Origin: Frigoribacterium sp. CFBP 13712
Lineage (GTDB): Bacteria > Actinomycetota > Actinomycetes > Actinomycetales > Microbacteriaceae
DNA: 64,000 nucleotides
Direction: 5' to 3'
NCBI RefSeq assembly: GCF_014842255.1
Contig: NZ_JACYVH010000001.1
Span: 399,264-463,263, forward strand
Part shown: piece by piece, positions 24,786 to 35,539 of the stretch
Layout: every line of letters starts with the position of its first letter
Numbering within the stretch: the stretch's first letter is position 1
Notes under the pieces: model-generated
The model's input: only the letters and a program-made list of their open reading frames with translations
Told to the model about the DNA's origin: nothing
The model's database searches: none
Program-made: the position numbers and the translations under genes

Positions 24786-26543
24786 ATGCCGCGTATCAGC
24801 AAGGTCCTCATCGCCAACCGTGGAGAGATCGCCGTCCGGGTGATCCGGGCCGCGCGTGACAGCGGCATCGGCTCCGTCGCCGTCTACGCCGACCAGGATC
24901 GCGACGCCCAGCACGCCCGCCTCGCCGACGAGGCCTACGCGCTCGACGGCTCGACGAGCGCCGAGACCTACCTCGTCATCGAGAAGATCCTCTCGGTGGC
25001 CCGTCGTTCGGGCGCCGACGCCGTGCACCCCGGCTACGGCTTCCTGGCAGAGAACGCCGACTTCGCCCGCGCCGTCCAGGCGGCCGGCCTCGTCTGGATC
25101 GGGCCGTCGCCCGAGGCCATCGAGCAGCTCGGCGACAAGGTCTCCGCGAGGCACATCGCCGAGCGCGTGGGCGCACCCCTCGCCCCCGGCACGCTCAACC
25201 CCGTCTCGGGTGCCGACGAGGTGCTCGCGTTCGTCGACCAGCACGGACTCCCCGTCGCCATCAAGGCGGCCTTCGGCGGCGGCGGTCGCGGCCTCAAGGT
25301 CGCCCGGACCCGCGACGAGGTCCCCGAGATGTTCGACTCGGCGACCCGCGAGGCCGTCGCGGCGTTCGGCCGGGGCGAGTGCTTCGTCGAGAAGTACCTC
25401 GACCAGCCGCGACACGTCGAGACCCAGTGCCTCGCCGACGAGCACGGCAACGTCGTCGTCGTCTCGACGCGCGACTGCTCGCTGCAGCGTCGGCACCAGA
25501 AGCTCGTCGAGGAGGCCCCCGCGCCGTTCCTGACGGACGAGCAGACCGCCGCGCTGTACGAGTCCTCGAAGGCCATCCTCCGCGAGGTGGGCTACGTCGG
25601 CGCCGGCACCTGCGAGTTCCTCATCGGCAAGGACGGCACGGTGTCGTTCCTCGAGGTGAACACGCGCCTGCAGGTCGAGCACCCCGTCTCCGAGGAGGTC
25701 ACCGGCATCGACCTCGTCCGCGAGCAGTTCCGTCTGGCCGAGGGCGGCGTGCTCGACTACGACGACCCCATCGCCCGCGGGCACTCGTTCGAGTTCCGGG
25801 TGAACGGCGAGGACGCCGGTCGCGGCTTCATGCCCGCCCCCGGCCCGGTCCACGTCTTCAAGGCCCCGGGCGGGCCGGGCGTGCGCGTCGACAGCGGCGT
25901 TCAGGCCGGCGACGAGATCAGCGGCTCGTTCGACTCGCTGCTCGCCAAGCTGATCGTCACCGGCCCCACGCGTGAGGTCGCGCTCGAGCGTTCGCGCCGG
26001 GCCCTGGCCGAGTTCGAGGTCGCCGGGCTCCCCACCGTCCTCCCGTTCCACCGTGCCATCGTCGACGACCCGGCCTTCGCGCCGGCCGACGGCGCCCCGT
26101 TCTCGATCTACACCCGCTGGATCGAGACCGAGTTCGACAACACCATCCCCGCCTGGAGCGGCGAGGCCGAGGCCCCCCGACCCGACGACGAGCGCACGAC
26201 CGTCGTCGTCGAGGTGGGTGGCAAGCGGGTCGAGGTCTCGCTGCCGGCCGGTCTCGGTGCCCGCACCGCGCCTCCTTCGGTCGCCCCGAAGCGCCGCGGG
26301 GCCTCCCGCTCGGGTGTCGTGACGGCGACCGGCTCGTCCGTCACGTCGCCGATGCAGGCCACCGTCGTGAAGCTCGCCGTGACCGAGGGTCAGCAGGTCG
26401 TCAAGGGCGACCTCGTGCTCGTGCTCGAGGCCATGAAGATGGAGCAGCCCGTCGCCGCACACCGCGACGGCGTCGTCTCGGGCATCGACGCCACGGTCGG
26501 CCAGACCGTCTCGTCGGGTCACGTGCTGCTCAGCATCGACTGA
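24786..26543 (+). CDS. accA: Acyl-CoA carboxylase alpha subunit (biotin carboxylase plus carrier)
   Basis: Carboxylates biotin with ATP and bicarbonate and carries it to AccD. The 585-residue protein has a biotin carboxylase part: [33 protein letters not shown], the ATP-grasp loop [30 protein letters not shown] linker follows, then a biotinyl domain with the biotinylated lysine in EAMKMEQPV near residue 550. The biotin is presumably attached by the BirA encoded at 16.5 kb. The linker ([16 protein letters not shown]) contains a near copy of the dispersed motif on the opposite strand. Confidence 0.96.
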   Translation: MPRISKVLIANRGEIAVRVIRAARDSGIGSVAVYADQDRDAQHARLADEAYALDGSTSAETYLVIEKILSVARRSGADAVHPGYGFLAENADFARAVQAAGLVWIGPSPEAIEQLGDKVSARHIAERVGAPLAPGTLNPVSGADEVLAFVDQHGLPVAIKAAFGGGGRGLKVARTRDEVPEMFDSATREAVAAFGRGECFVEKYLDQPRHVETQCLADEHGNVVVVSTRDCSLQRRHQKLVEEAPAPFLTDEQTAALYESSKAILREVGYVGAGTCEFLIGKDGTVSFLEVNTRLQVEHPVSEEVTGIDLVREQFRLAEGGVLDYDDPIARGHSFEFRVNGEDAGRGFMPAPGPVHVFKAPGGPGVRVDSGVQAGDEISGSFDSLLAKLIVTGPTREVALERSRRALAEFEVAGLPTVLPFHRAIVDDPAFAPADGAPFSIYTRWIETEFDNTIPAWSGEAEAPRPDDERTTVVVEVGGKRVEVSLPAGLGARTAPPSVAPKRRGASRSGVVTATGSSVTSPMQATVVKLAVTEGQQVVKGDLVLVLEAMKMEQPVAAHRDGVVSGIDATVGQTVSSGHVLLSID

Positions 26544-26551
26544 TCGCCCCC

Positions 26552-26606
26552 GGCGCCCTCCTCCCCCCGATCCGGTGCAGCCCATCCCGACTCGGGGAGG
26601 AGCGCC
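26552..26606 (+). terminator. Imperfect hairpin after accA
   Basis: A GC-rich arm starting GGCGCCCTCCTCCCC nine bases after the accA stop pairs imperfectly with CGGGGAGGAGCGCC downstream. No T-run. It may terminate the carboxylase transcript before the purine nucleoside phosphorylase promoter. Confidence 0.4.
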
Positions 26607-26608
26607 GA

Positions 26609-26622
26609 GGAGGCGCGGGTCG
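26609..26622 (+). repeat. Dispersed motif GGAGGCGCGGGTCG (copy 3)
   Basis: Exact copy in the gap between accA and the nucleoside phosphorylase, in the extended form GCGCCGAGGAGGCGC that can form a small hairpin. Confidence 0.8.
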
Positions 26623-26647
26623 AGCAGGTCGGGACGGCCGCAGACTC

Positions 26648-26653
26648 TAGAGT
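26648..26653 (+). promoter_or_regulatory. -10 box TAGAGT, leaderless start of the nucleoside phosphorylase
   Basis: TAGAGT ends seven bases before ATG 26661; this supports that start over the upstream in-frame GTG at 26652. Confidence 0.55.
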
Positions 26654-26660
26654 GGTGGGC

Positions 26661-27494
26661 ATGTCCGAGACCACCATGCACCCGCTCGACGACCGCGCCG
26701 CAGACCCCTTCGAGGTCGCCCGCACCGCCGCCGCCGAGATCGCCGACAAGACCGGCGTCGCCCACCACGACATCGCCCTGACCCTGGGCAGCGGCTGGGC
26801 CAAGGCCGCCGACCTGATCGGCGAGACCGTCGCCGAGGTCCCCGCCACCGAGATCACCGGCTTCAGCGCGTCCGCGGTCGTGGGTCACACGGGTTCGATC
26901 CGCAGCATCCTGCTGCCGTCGGGCAAGCACGCTCTCGTGATCGGCGCCCGCACGCACTACTACGAGAACCACGGCGTCCGCCGGGTGGTGCACAGCGTCC
27001 GCACCGCCGCAGCGACGGGGGCCACCACGATGATCCTCACGAACGGCGCCGGCGGCATCCGCGAGACCTGGAAGCCCGGCACTCCCGTCCTGATCAGCGA
27101 TCACATCAACCTCACGGCCGACTCGCCCCTCGAGGGCGCGACGTTCATCGATCTGACCGATCTCTACTCGAAGCGGCTGCGCGACGTCGCCCGGTCGATC
27201 GACCCCACGCTCGACGAGGGCGTGTACACGCAGTTCCGCGGGCCGCACTACGAGACCCCCGCAGAGGTGCAGATGGCCAAGGCCATCGGCGGTCACATCG
27301 TCGGCATGTCGACGGCGCTCGAGGCGATCGCGGCCCGTCAGGCCGGCATGGAGATCCTCGGCATGTCGCTCATCACCAACCTCGCGGCGGGCATCCAGAC
27401 CACGCCGCTCAGCCATCAGGAGGTGCTCGAGGCCGGCCGCGAGGCCGAGCCCGTGATCAGCGACCTCCTCGCCCGCATCGTGGCCGCGCTGTGA
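26661..27494 (+). CDS. deoD: Purine nucleoside phosphorylase
   Basis: Phosphorolysis of purine nucleosides to base and (deoxy)ribose-1-phosphate. The 277-residue protein is of the trimeric PNP class: LTLGSGWAKAADLIGE, VGHTGSIRSILLPSGKHALV, GARTHYYENHGV, TNGAGGIRE, GVYTQFRGPHYETPAEVQMA, VGMSTALEAIAARQAGMEIL and SLITNLAAGI. Its stop overlaps the mutase start by 4 bases. deoD is used by analogy with the M. tuberculosis name; the trimeric type is also called punA. Confidence 0.95.
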   Translation: MSETTMHPLDDRAADPFEVARTAAAEIADKTGVAHHDIALTLGSGWAKAADLIGETVAEVPATEITGFSASAVVGHTGSIRSILLPSGKHALVIGARTHYYENHGVRRVVHSVRTAAATGATTMILTNGAGGIRETWKPGTPVLISDHINLTADSPLEGATFIDLTDLYSKRLRDVARSIDPTLDEGVYTQFRGPHYETPAEVQMAKAIGGHIVGMSTALEAIAARQAGMEILGMSLITNLAAGIQTTPLSHQEVLEAGREAEPVISDLLARIVAAL

Positions 27495-29176
27495 GCCGTA
27501 CCGCGCAGACCGGCGGCGACGCACTGCTCGCCCTCGCCGTCGCCTGGCGCGACCAGGACCCCGACGTCGAGACCCGCGACGAGCTCGACGCCCTGATCAC
27601 GCGGGCCCGCGACGGCGACGCCGACGCGGCCGACGACCTCGGCGACCGCTTCACCGGGCGCCTCCAGTTCGGCACGGCCGGGCTGCGCGGGGCCCTCGGG
27701 GCCGGTCCGCAGCGCATGAACCGCGTGCTCGTCGCCCAGGCCGCCGCCGGTTTCGCGGCGTTCCTGACCGGGCGCGAGAGCGAGCCGTCGATCGTCATCG
27801 GCTACGACGGGCGCAAGAACTCCGACGTGTTCGCCCGCGACACCGCCGAGATCATGGCCGCGGCGGGCGTCCGCGCCACGATCCTCCCGCGGGCGCTCCC
27901 CACCCCCGTGCTCGCCTTCGCCGTCCGTCAGCTCGACGTCAGCGCCGGCGTGATGGTCACGGCGAGTCACAACCCGCCGCAGGACAACGGCTACAAGGTC
28001 TACCTCGGCGGCGTCGACGACGGATCGCAGATCGTGTCGCCCGTCGACGGCGAGATCGCCGCCCGCATCGACGAGGCCGCGCGATCGTCGGTCGCCGACA
28101 TCGCCCGATCCGACGACTACAGCGCGGCGGGTGACGACCTCGTCATGGAGTACGTCCGACGGACTGCCGCCGTCGCCGGCACCTCGTCGACGGGCCGCCA
28201 GCCGAGGGTGGTCTACACGGCCCTGCACGGCGTCGGATGGGAGGTCGCGCGCCGGGTGTTCGCGACCGCCGGGTTCGCCGAGCCGATCCCCGTCAGCGAG
28301 CAGAGCGCCCCCGACGCGGCGTTCCCCACGGTCGCGTTCCCCAACCCGGAGGAGCCCGGCGCGATGGACCTCTCCTTCGCCACGGCCGACCGGGTCGGCG
28401 CCGACCTGATCATCGCGAACGACCCCGACGCCGACCGTCTCGCCGTCGCCGTGCCGTCCGAGGGCGGCTGGCGTCGACTGAGCGGCAACGAGGTCGGAGC
28501 GATCCTCGGCTGGCGAGCTGCGGAACGCGCGCGGCGCGCCGACGCCGACGGCACGCTCGCGGCGAGCATCGTCTCGTCGCCGGCGCTCCGCGAGATCGCC
28601 CGGGTCTACGACCTCGACTACGTCGACACCCTCACCGGCTTCAAGTGGGTGTCGCGGGTCGGCGGGCTCCTCTACGGCTACGAGGAGGCGCTCGGCTACC
28701 TCGTCGACCCCGAGGTCGTGCGCGACAAGGACGGCATCTCGGCAGCCGTCGACCTGCTCGCCCTCGCCACCGAGCTGCACACGGCGGGCTCCAGCCTGGC
28801 CGAGCACCTCGTCGCGTTCGACGAGCGGTTCGGGGCCTACGCCTCGGCGCAGGTCTCCCTCCGCGTCGACGACCTCGCGACGATCGGCGCCCTCACGTCG
28901 CGCCTCCGGCAGTCACCGCCGTCGACGATCGGCTCACGACGCGTCGACCGCGTCGACGACTTCCGCGACGGGTTCGGCGCGTTCCCCGCCGGCGACATCC
29001 TGCGGTACTGGCTGACCGACGGCTCGAGGGTCATCGTGCGCCCGAGCGGCACCGAGCCGAAGCTCAAGGTCTACATCGACGCCTCGAGCACCGACGGCGA
29101 TGCGATCTCCCGACGCGCAGCCGCCGAGGCTGCGGTCGCCGACCTGGAGGCGGGGATGCGCGCGCTCCTGGCCTGA
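27491..29176 (+). CDS. Phosphohexomutase / phosphopentomutase family protein
   Basis: A 561-residue alpha-D-phosphohexomutase. It shows the phosphoserine loop TASHNPPQDNGYKVY, the metal loop NDPDADRLAVAVP, the sugar-binding TGFKWV and GYEEALGYLV, and the phosphate site RPSGTEPKLKVYIDA. Coupling to purine nucleoside phosphorylase (GTGA overlap) suggests it isomerises ribose-1-phosphate to ribose-5-phosphate or glucose-1-phosphate to -6-phosphate. The M. tuberculosis counterpart next to deoD is called pmmB. Confidence 0.92.
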   Translation: MSRTAQTGGDALLALAVAWRDQDPDVETRDELDALITRARDGDADAADDLGDRFTGRLQFGTAGLRGALGAGPQRMNRVLVAQAAAGFAAFLTGRESEPSIVIGYDGRKNSDVFARDTAEIMAAAGVRATILPRALPTPVLAFAVRQLDVSAGVMVTASHNPPQDNGYKVYLGGVDDGSQIVSPVDGEIAARIDEAARSSVADIARSDDYSAAGDDLVMEYVRRTAAVAGTSSTGRQPRVVYTALHGVGWEVARRVFATAGFAEPIPVSEQSAPDAAFPTVAFPNPEEPGAMDLSFATADRVGADLIIANDPDADRLAVAVPSEGGWRRLSGNEVGAILGWRAAERARRADADGTLAASIVSSPALREIARVYDLDYVDTLTGFKWVSRVGGLLYGYEEALGYLVDPEVVRDKDGISAAVDLLALATELHTAGSSLAEHLVAFDERFGAYASAQVSLRVDDLATIGALTSRLRQSPPSTIGSRRVDRVDDFRDGFGAFPAGDILRYWLTDGSRVIVRPSGTEPKLKVYIDASSTDGDAISRRAAAEAAVADLEAGMRALLA

Positions 29177-29202
29177 GGGTCAGGGGCGCGCAGCCCCGTC
29201 GC

Positions 29203-29475
29203 TCAGCCGAGCGACTTCTGCAGCTTCTCGGTGAGCTCCTGCTGGTCGAAGTGGTTCTGGATGACGATCACGTCGGCGAACGTGCTGCCGATCGCCTCCA
29301 CGAACTCGGCCGAGGTCAGGATGACCTGCGCGTCGTCGGCGACCGTCGAGATGGAGCCGATGTCGGCGGCCACCACGTCGGCCTCGATGTCGAGACGGGC
29401 GAGCACGCGCTCGGCGTTGACCTTGAGGATTCCGCTGCTGCCGATGCCGGCCCCGCAGATGGTGACGATCTTCAT
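29203..29475 (-). CDS. PTS IIB subunit, ascorbate/lactose-type fold
   Basis: A 90-residue phosphocarrier. MKIVTICGAGIGSSGILKVN has the phospho-cysteine loop CGAGIGSSG of SgaB/UlaB-type IIB proteins. It accepts phosphate from IIA and passes it to sugar during IIC-mediated uptake. No IIC gene is in the window. It is separated from the convergent mutase by 26 bases with only a weak hairpin. Confidence 0.85.
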   Translation of the reverse strand: MKIVTICGAGIGSSGILKVNAERVLARLDIEADVVAADIGSISTVADDAQVILTSAEFVEAIGSTFADVIVIQNHFDQQELTEKLQKSLG

Positions 29476-29518
29476 GACATGGCTTCCGTCTCGGTGCAGC
29501 GGGGGTAGGGGCCGGCGC

Positions 29519-29965
29519 TCAGGCCGGGACGCCCATCAGGCGTCTGATCTCGTCCGCGGTCGTGGCCGCGGCCAGAGCGGGGATCACCGTCTCGTCGTTG
29601 AAGACGTTCGCGAGATCGGCGACGGACTCGAGGTGAGCGCCGACGGTCGGCAGAGCGAGACCCAGCACGACCGAGACGGGGTCGTTGTGCGGATGCCCGA
29701 AGGGCACCGGCTCGGCGAGGGTGACGACGGCGAGGCCGTCGCGGACGACGCTGTCACCCGGTCGCGCGTGGGCCAGGGCGAGCCCCGGAGCGATGACGAC
29801 GTACGGGCCGTGCTCGTCGATCATCCGCTCCATCTCGTCGCCGTAACCCTCGAGGGCCGCGCCCGAGGCGACGAGCGCCGCTCCGGCGACGTGGACGGCC
29901 TCACGCCAGTCGTCGACCCGGGTCGCGATGACGATGGCGCTGTCGGGCAGCGGTGGGAGCGCCAC
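29519..29965 (-). CDS. PTS IIA subunit, fructose/mannitol/ascorbate type
   Basis: A 148-residue IIA domain. The active histidine is in APGLALAHARPGDSV, and PVPFGHPHNDPVSVVLGLA is the second conserved block. GTG at 29965 begins two bases after the add stop, so it is in the add transcript. Together with IIB it lacks a visible IIC permease; it may serve a permease elsewhere or a regulatory role within nucleoside metabolism. Confidence 0.85.
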   Translation of the reverse strand: MALPPLPDSAIVIATRVDDWREAVHVAGAALVASGAALEGYGDEMERMIDEHGPYVVIAPGLALAHARPGDSVVRDGLAVVTLAEPVPFGHPHNDPVSVVLGLALPTVGAHLESVADLANVFNDETVIPALAAATTADEIRRLMGVPA

Positions 29966-29966
29966 G

Positions 29967-31091
29967 TCAGACCGCCTCGAAGCCGCGCACGATGCGGTCG
30001 GCGAGGTCGTCGCGGTCCTCCAACGGCAGGAACGACGCCGCGGCGGCGTTCAGCTGGAACGCCTGCAGGTCGGACAGCGAATAGTCGAACGCCTGCGTCA
30101 GCAGGGCGAGCTCGCGACTGAGGCTCGTGCCGCTCATGAGGCGGTTGTCGGTGTTGACCGTCACCCGGTAGCCCAGCTGGTAGAGCAGATCGAACGGGTG
30201 GTCGTCGAGGTCGGCGCCCCAGGCCGAGATCGCCCCGGTCTGGAGGTTCGACTGCGGCGACAGCTCGAGCGCGATCTCGCGGTCGCGGACCCACGCCGCG
30301 ATCGGCCCCAGCTCGACGGTCGTCTGGTCGCCGCGGTTGCGGACGACCCGGATGTCCTCTGCGAGGCGGACCCCGTGACCGAGACGCAGCGCCCGGCCGT
30401 CGAGGAGGGCCCCGCGGATGCTGTCGAGGCCGTCGGCCTCGCCGGCGTGCACGGTGACGGGGAAGAACTCACGGGCCAGGAGGTCGAACGCGGCTCGATG
30501 CGCCCCGGCCGGGTGCCCCTCTTCGGGCCCGGCGATGTCGAAGCCGACGACCCCCGTCTCGCGGTGACGGACCGCCAGCGTGGCGATCTCGAGCGAGCGG
30601 TCGCCGTGCCGCAGGGCGGTCAGGATCTGACCGACCGACAGCTCGTGCCCGCCGTCGGCGAGTTCGTCGACCGCATCGTCGATCCCCGACTGGACGGCGG
30701 CGACGGCGTCGTCGAGGGAGAGACCACCGCGGAGGTGCTGCTCGGGCGCCCAGCGGATCTCGGCGTGGACGACGCCGTCGGCCCCGAGGTCGAGCACGAA
30801 CTCGCGGGCCACGCGCTCGAGCGCGGCGGCGGTCTGCATGACCCCGACGGTCACGTCGAACGTGGCGAGGTAGTCGGGCAGGTTGCCGGCCGACGCCGAC
30901 TCGACGAACCAGCGTCCGAGAGCCTGCGCCCCGCCCTGCACCGGCAGATCGAGACCCGCCTCGGCGGCCAGCTCGACGACGGTCTCGGGGCGGAGGCCGC
31001 CGTCGAGGTGGTCGTGCAACGACACCTTCGGCAACGAGGCGAGCCTCGGCCCCCCGTCGGGCATGCGGTAGTCCTTGTCCGGTGCGCTCAT
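29967..31091 (-). CDS. add: Adenosine deaminase
   Basis: Deaminates adenosine and deoxyadenosine to inosine forms. The 374-residue TIM-barrel protein has the zinc motif KVSLHDHLDGGLRP, the substrate glutamate region FPVTVHAGEADG, GHGVRLAEDI, and the metal/catalytic strand RVTVNTDNRLMSGTSLSREL. ATG at 31091 is set by a -10 box seven bases upstream; an upstream TTG is less likely. Confidence 0.95.
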   Translation of the reverse strand: MSAPDKDYRMPDGGPRLASLPKVSLHDHLDGGLRPETVVELAAEAGLDLPVQGGAQALGRWFVESASAGNLPDYLATFDVTVGVMQTAAALERVAREFVLDLGADGVVHAEIRWAPEQHLRGGLSLDDAVAAVQSGIDDAVDELADGGHELSVGQILTALRHGDRSLEIATLAVRHRETGVVGFDIAGPEEGHPAGAHRAAFDLLAREFFPVTVHAGEADGLDSIRGALLDGRALRLGHGVRLAEDIRVVRNRGDQTTVELGPIAAWVRDREIALELSPQSNLQTGAISAWGADLDDHPFDLLYQLGYRVTVNTDNRLMSGTSLSRELALLTQAFDYSLSDLQAFQLNAAAASFLPLEDRDDLADRIVRGFEAV

Positions 31092-31098
31092 ACGGCTC

Positions 31099-31104
31099 AA
31101 TCTA
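31099..31104 (-). promoter_or_regulatory. -10 box TAGATT, leaderless start of add
   Basis: TAGATT on the minus strand, seven bases before the add ATG. Confidence 0.55.
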
Positions 31105-31139
31105 CTCGCGCCCGCGACCGCGGATCTGGACGCCGCCTG

Positions 31140-32432
<1,293 letters not shown>

Positions 32433-32472
32433 GATTCTCCTTCGGTGCTGGCGGCTCCCCGGATCCGGTGGC

Positions 32473-32526
32473 GCGCCTCCGGAATGATGTCAGAACGACG
32501 GGAGGAGCAGGGCACCGAGGAGGCGC
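32473..32526. repeat. Inverted pair GCGCCTCC ... GGAGGCGC
   Basis: GCGCCTCC at 32473-32480 is complementary to GGAGGCGC at 32519-32526 within the deoA-cdd gap. It could form an 8-base-pair stem with a 38-base loop between the two genes. Confidence 0.4.
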
Positions 32527-32532
32527 GGGTCG
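32519..32532 (+). repeat. Dispersed motif GGAGGCGCGGGTCG (copy 4)
   Basis: Exact copy in the deoA-cdd gap. It is preceded by GGGAGGAGC, as is copy 3, giving an extended similarity between the two gaps. Confidence 0.8.
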
Positions 32533-32547
32533 CCCCGCGCGGTCTGG

Positions 32548-32967
32548 TTACGGTCGCGAGTCCCTGAACTCGTCGAGCTGGCGGGGCCCGAACGCGTCGG
32601 GGATGACCTCGTCGATGGTCTTGAAGCCCGAGACGGTGTCGAGCACCATCGAGGCGTCGGAGTGCTCGTAGAGCAGCTGACGGCATCTGCCGCACGGCAT
32701 GAGCACGTCGCCGTTCCCGTCGACGCAGGCGAAGGCCACGAGGCGCCCGCCGCCCGACATGATCAGATCGCTGACCAGCGAGCACTCGGCGCAGAGCGTG
32801 ATGCCGTACGAGGCGTTCTCGACGTTGCACCCCGACACGAGTCGCCCGTCGGTGGTCAGCGCGGCCGCACCCACCGGGAACTTCGAGTACGGGACGTACG
32901 CCTTGGCCATCGCCGAACGGGCGGCGTCGCGGAGCGCGGCCCAGTCGGTGCTCTCGACGACGCTCAC
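32548..32967 (-). CDS. cdd: Cytidine deaminase
   Basis: Deaminates cytidine and deoxycytidine. The 139-residue protein is the small tetrameric type: VPYSKFPVGAAALT, GCNVENASYGITLCAE with the catalytic glutamate and first zinc cysteine, and the second zinc motif PCGRCRQLL. GTG at 32967 overlaps the upstream permease stop (GTGA), so it is translated with the nucleoside ABC transporter. Confidence 0.95.
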   Translation of the reverse strand: MSVVESTDWAALRDAARSAMAKAYVPYSKFPVGAAALTTDGRLVSGCNVENASYGITLCAECSLVSDLIMSGGGRLVAFACVDGNGDVLMPCGRCRQLLYEHSDASMVLDTVSGFKTIDEVIPDAFGPRQLDEFRDSRP

Positions 32968-34253
32968 GACTTGATGTAGGGCTTGCCGGACGCCGCCGGA
33001 CCCCTGGACTGCCCCACGAGACCGGCGACGGCGAAGATGGTCACGATGTACGGCAGCATCAGCATGAACTCGCTCGGGACCGGCGAGCCGATGGCGCCGA
33101 GCACGTTCTGCAGATTGCTCGCGAAGCCGAAGAGGAGGGCGGCGAGAGTGGCCCGGATCGGATCCCAGCGACCGAAGATGACCGCGGCCAGCGCGATGAA
33201 GCCGGCGCCCGCCGTCATCTCCTTCTGGAAGTTGCCCAGCGAGCCGAGCGTGAAGTACGCGCCGCCGAGCCCCGCGATGGCCCCTGCCAGCGAGACGTTC
33301 CAGAACCGCGTCGCGTTGACCTTGATGCCGACGGTGTCGGCGGCCTGCGGGTGCTCGCCGACCGAGCGGAGGCGGAGACCCCAGCGGGTGCGGAACAGAC
33401 CGTAGAACACCAGCGCGATGGCGATGTACATCAGGTACACGATGATCGTCTGGCGGAAGAACACCGGCCCGACGATCGGGATCTGGCTGAGCACCGGGAT
33501 GTCCAGCTGCGGGAACCGCACGCCGCGGCTCAGCGACTCGGAGCGCGCCAGCACCTGCGAGTACAGGAAGCTGGTCAGACCCGTCACCAGGACGTTCAGC
33601 ACGACGCCGACGATGACCTGATCGACGATGTAGCGGATGCTGAAGACGGCCAGCACCATCGAGACGAGCACGCCGGCGACCATGGCGCCGACGAGACCGA
33701 CGTACGCCGATCCGGTCGCCGAGGCGACGAGGGCCGACACGAAGGCGCCGGCCAGCAGCTGGCCCTCGATGGCGACGTTCACGACGCCCACCCGCTCGGA
33801 GATGACTCCGCCGAGGGCTCCGAAGATGAGCGGGGTGCTGAGCGCCAGTGCGCCGAGCAGCAGGCCGGGCACGGGGATCGTCGCGCCGGCGCTCGTCCAG
33901 GTGAGGAAGGCGACCAGGAAGAGCACGCCGAAGACGGCGACCAGCCAGATCGGCACGCGCTGCGCCCGGACGACCAGGGCGACCGACGCCGCCGTGAGGA
34001 GCGCGAGCACGATCGAGAGCACGAGACCCGTGGCGGCCGAGGGCAGAACCGCGTCGGGCAGGGCGAAGAAGTCGCGCGCCGTGGCGAGTCGGAAAGTGCT
34101 CGAACCGTCGCGTCCGAAGCCGACGAAGAGGACGAAGGCGATCACCGTGAAGATGGCGAACGCGATGGGGGCCTTGTAGCTGCGGCTCACCGCACGGGCC
34201 AGATCGGGCGACGCGGCGGCGGGTGCCGCGGTGTCGGGACTGAGGGTGCTCAC
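32964..34253 (-). CDS. Nucleoside ABC transporter permease (second subunit)
   Basis: A 429-residue inner-membrane permease of the BPD_transp_2 family. It has roughly ten helices and the conserved stretch GGVISERVGVVNVAIEGQLL, which marks purine-nucleoside/BMP-type importers, plus LRSVGEHPQAADTVGIKV before the coupling region. The first 30 residues are a disordered Ala/Pro-rich head. It works with the permease, ATPase and BMP lipoprotein encoded upstream. Confidence 0.9.
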   Translation of the reverse strand: MSTLSPDTAAPAAASPDLARAVSRSYKAPIAFAIFTVIAFVLFVGFGRDGSSTFRLATARDFFALPDAVLPSAATGLVLSIVLALLTAASVALVVRAQRVPIWLVAVFGVLFLVAFLTWTSAGATIPVPGLLLGALALSTPLIFGALGGVISERVGVVNVAIEGQLLAGAFVSALVASATGSAYVGLVGAMVAGVLVSMVLAVFSIRYIVDQVIVGVVLNVLVTGLTSFLYSQVLARSESLSRGVRFPQLDIPVLSQIPIVGPVFFRQTIIVYLMYIAIALVFYGLFRTRWGLRLRSVGEHPQAADTVGIKVNATRFWNVSLAGAIAGLGGAYFTLGSLGNFQKEMTAGAGFIALAAVIFGRWDPIRATLAALLFGFASNLQNVLGAIGSPVPSEFMLMLPYIVTIFAVAGLVGQSRGPAASGKPYIKS

Positions 34254-35539
34254 TTGGTGACCACCGCCTCCTTGGTCGAGGCCTTGCGCACGGGACGGGC
34301 GCCCGGGGCCGGCAGACGGAAGATGCTGCGGACGAGCGGCGGGGCCGCCACGAACAGCACGATGAGGGACTGCACGACGAGCACGATGTCGATCGGCACG
34401 CCGTTGGCCGCCTGCATCGAGTAGCCGCCCGCTTTGAGGGCGCCGAACAGGATGCCGGCCGCGAAGACGCCCCAGGGGCGCGAACGACCGAGGAGCGCGA
34501 CGGTGATGGCGTCGAAGCCGATCCCGGCGTCGATGCCCGACGTGAAGCCCGAGGTGAGCGTGCCGAGCACCTGCGTCGACCCGGCGACACCGGCCAGCGC
34601 ACCCGAGATGAGCATCGCGTAGAGGTAGATGTTCTTGACGTTCATGCCGGCGGTGCGGGCCGCGTGCGGGTTCTCGCCCACCGCCCGGAACCGGAAGCCG
34701 AGCGTCGACCGGTTGATCAGCCACCAGACGGCGGCGGTGATCGCGATCACCAGGATGAAGCCCCAGTTCAGCCCGTAGCTCGGACCGAACAGATCGGGCA
34801 GGATCGCCGTCTCGAGGGTCGCGGGCGACTTCGGGTTGTTGCTGCCGGGGGCCTGGAGCAGACCCTGCGTGCGGAGCATGAACGCCAGCAGGTAGAAGGC
34901 GATGTAGTTCAGCATGATCGTCAGGATCACCTCGTGGGCGCCGGTGCGGGCCTTGAGGAGACCGACGATGCCGCCCCACAGCGCACCGGCGGCGATGCCC
35001 GCCGCCAGGGCCAGGGGCAGGTGCAGAGCGAGCGGGAGGTGGAACGAGAAGCCCACCCAGCCGGCCGCGGCGGACGCCATCAGCATCTGACCGCGGGCGC
35101 CGATGTTGAACAGCCCGACCCGGAACGCGACGGCGACCCCGAGCCCGGCGGCGATCAGGGGCACGGCGTAGTTCAGGGTCTCGGTCAGCGGCCGGATCCC
35201 GTTGGCGAAGCCGTCGACCCGGAAGTTGTACACCGCACCCTGGAACAGCGACGAGTACGACCCGCCGACCGCCGACCCGAAGGCCTGGAGGAAGTCCGTC
35301 GGGCGCGAGAAGAAGTAGCCCATCGTGCTCTGGACGTCCTGATCGGTGAAGCCGATCAGGAGACCCGAGACGATCAGGGCGAGCACGACGGCGAGCACCG
35401 AGATCGCGGCGTTGCCGGTCGTGAGCTCCCTCAGGAGGCGCGACCCGCGCGAGTCGCCGCCCTCGGCGCCGGCACCGGGCGTGGCGCCAGGCGTGCTCGG
35501 GGGCGTCGTGCCCGACGTCGTGGTGGTGGCGTCGCTCAC
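34250..35539 (-). CDS. Nucleoside ABC transporter permease (first subunit)
   Basis: A 429-residue permease of the same family. A 35-residue disordered Thr/Pro/Gly-rich head is followed by the first helix AISVLAVVLALIVSGLLIGF. It has LGVAVAFRVGLFNIGARGQM and FRAVGENPHAARTAGMNVK (coupling helix) and ends in a basic tail. GTG at 35539 overlaps the ATPase stop (GTGA), and its own stop overlaps the next permease in the same way. Confidence 0.9.
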   Translation of the reverse strand: MSDATTTTSGTTPPSTPGATPGAGAEGGDSRGSRLLRELTTGNAAISVLAVVLALIVSGLLIGFTDQDVQSTMGYFFSRPTDFLQAFGSAVGGSYSSLFQGAVYNFRVDGFANGIRPLTETLNYAVPLIAAGLGVAVAFRVGLFNIGARGQMLMASAAAGWVGFSFHLPLALHLPLALAAGIAAGALWGGIVGLLKARTGAHEVILTIMLNYIAFYLLAFMLRTQGLLQAPGSNNPKSPATLETAILPDLFGPSYGLNWGFILVIAITAAVWWLINRSTLGFRFRAVGENPHAARTAGMNVKNIYLYAMLISGALAGVAGSTQVLGTLTSGFTSGIDAGIGFDAITVALLGRSRPWGVFAAGILFGALKAGGYSMQAANGVPIDIVLVVQSLIVLFVAAPPLVRSIFRLPAPGARPVRKASTKEAVVTK

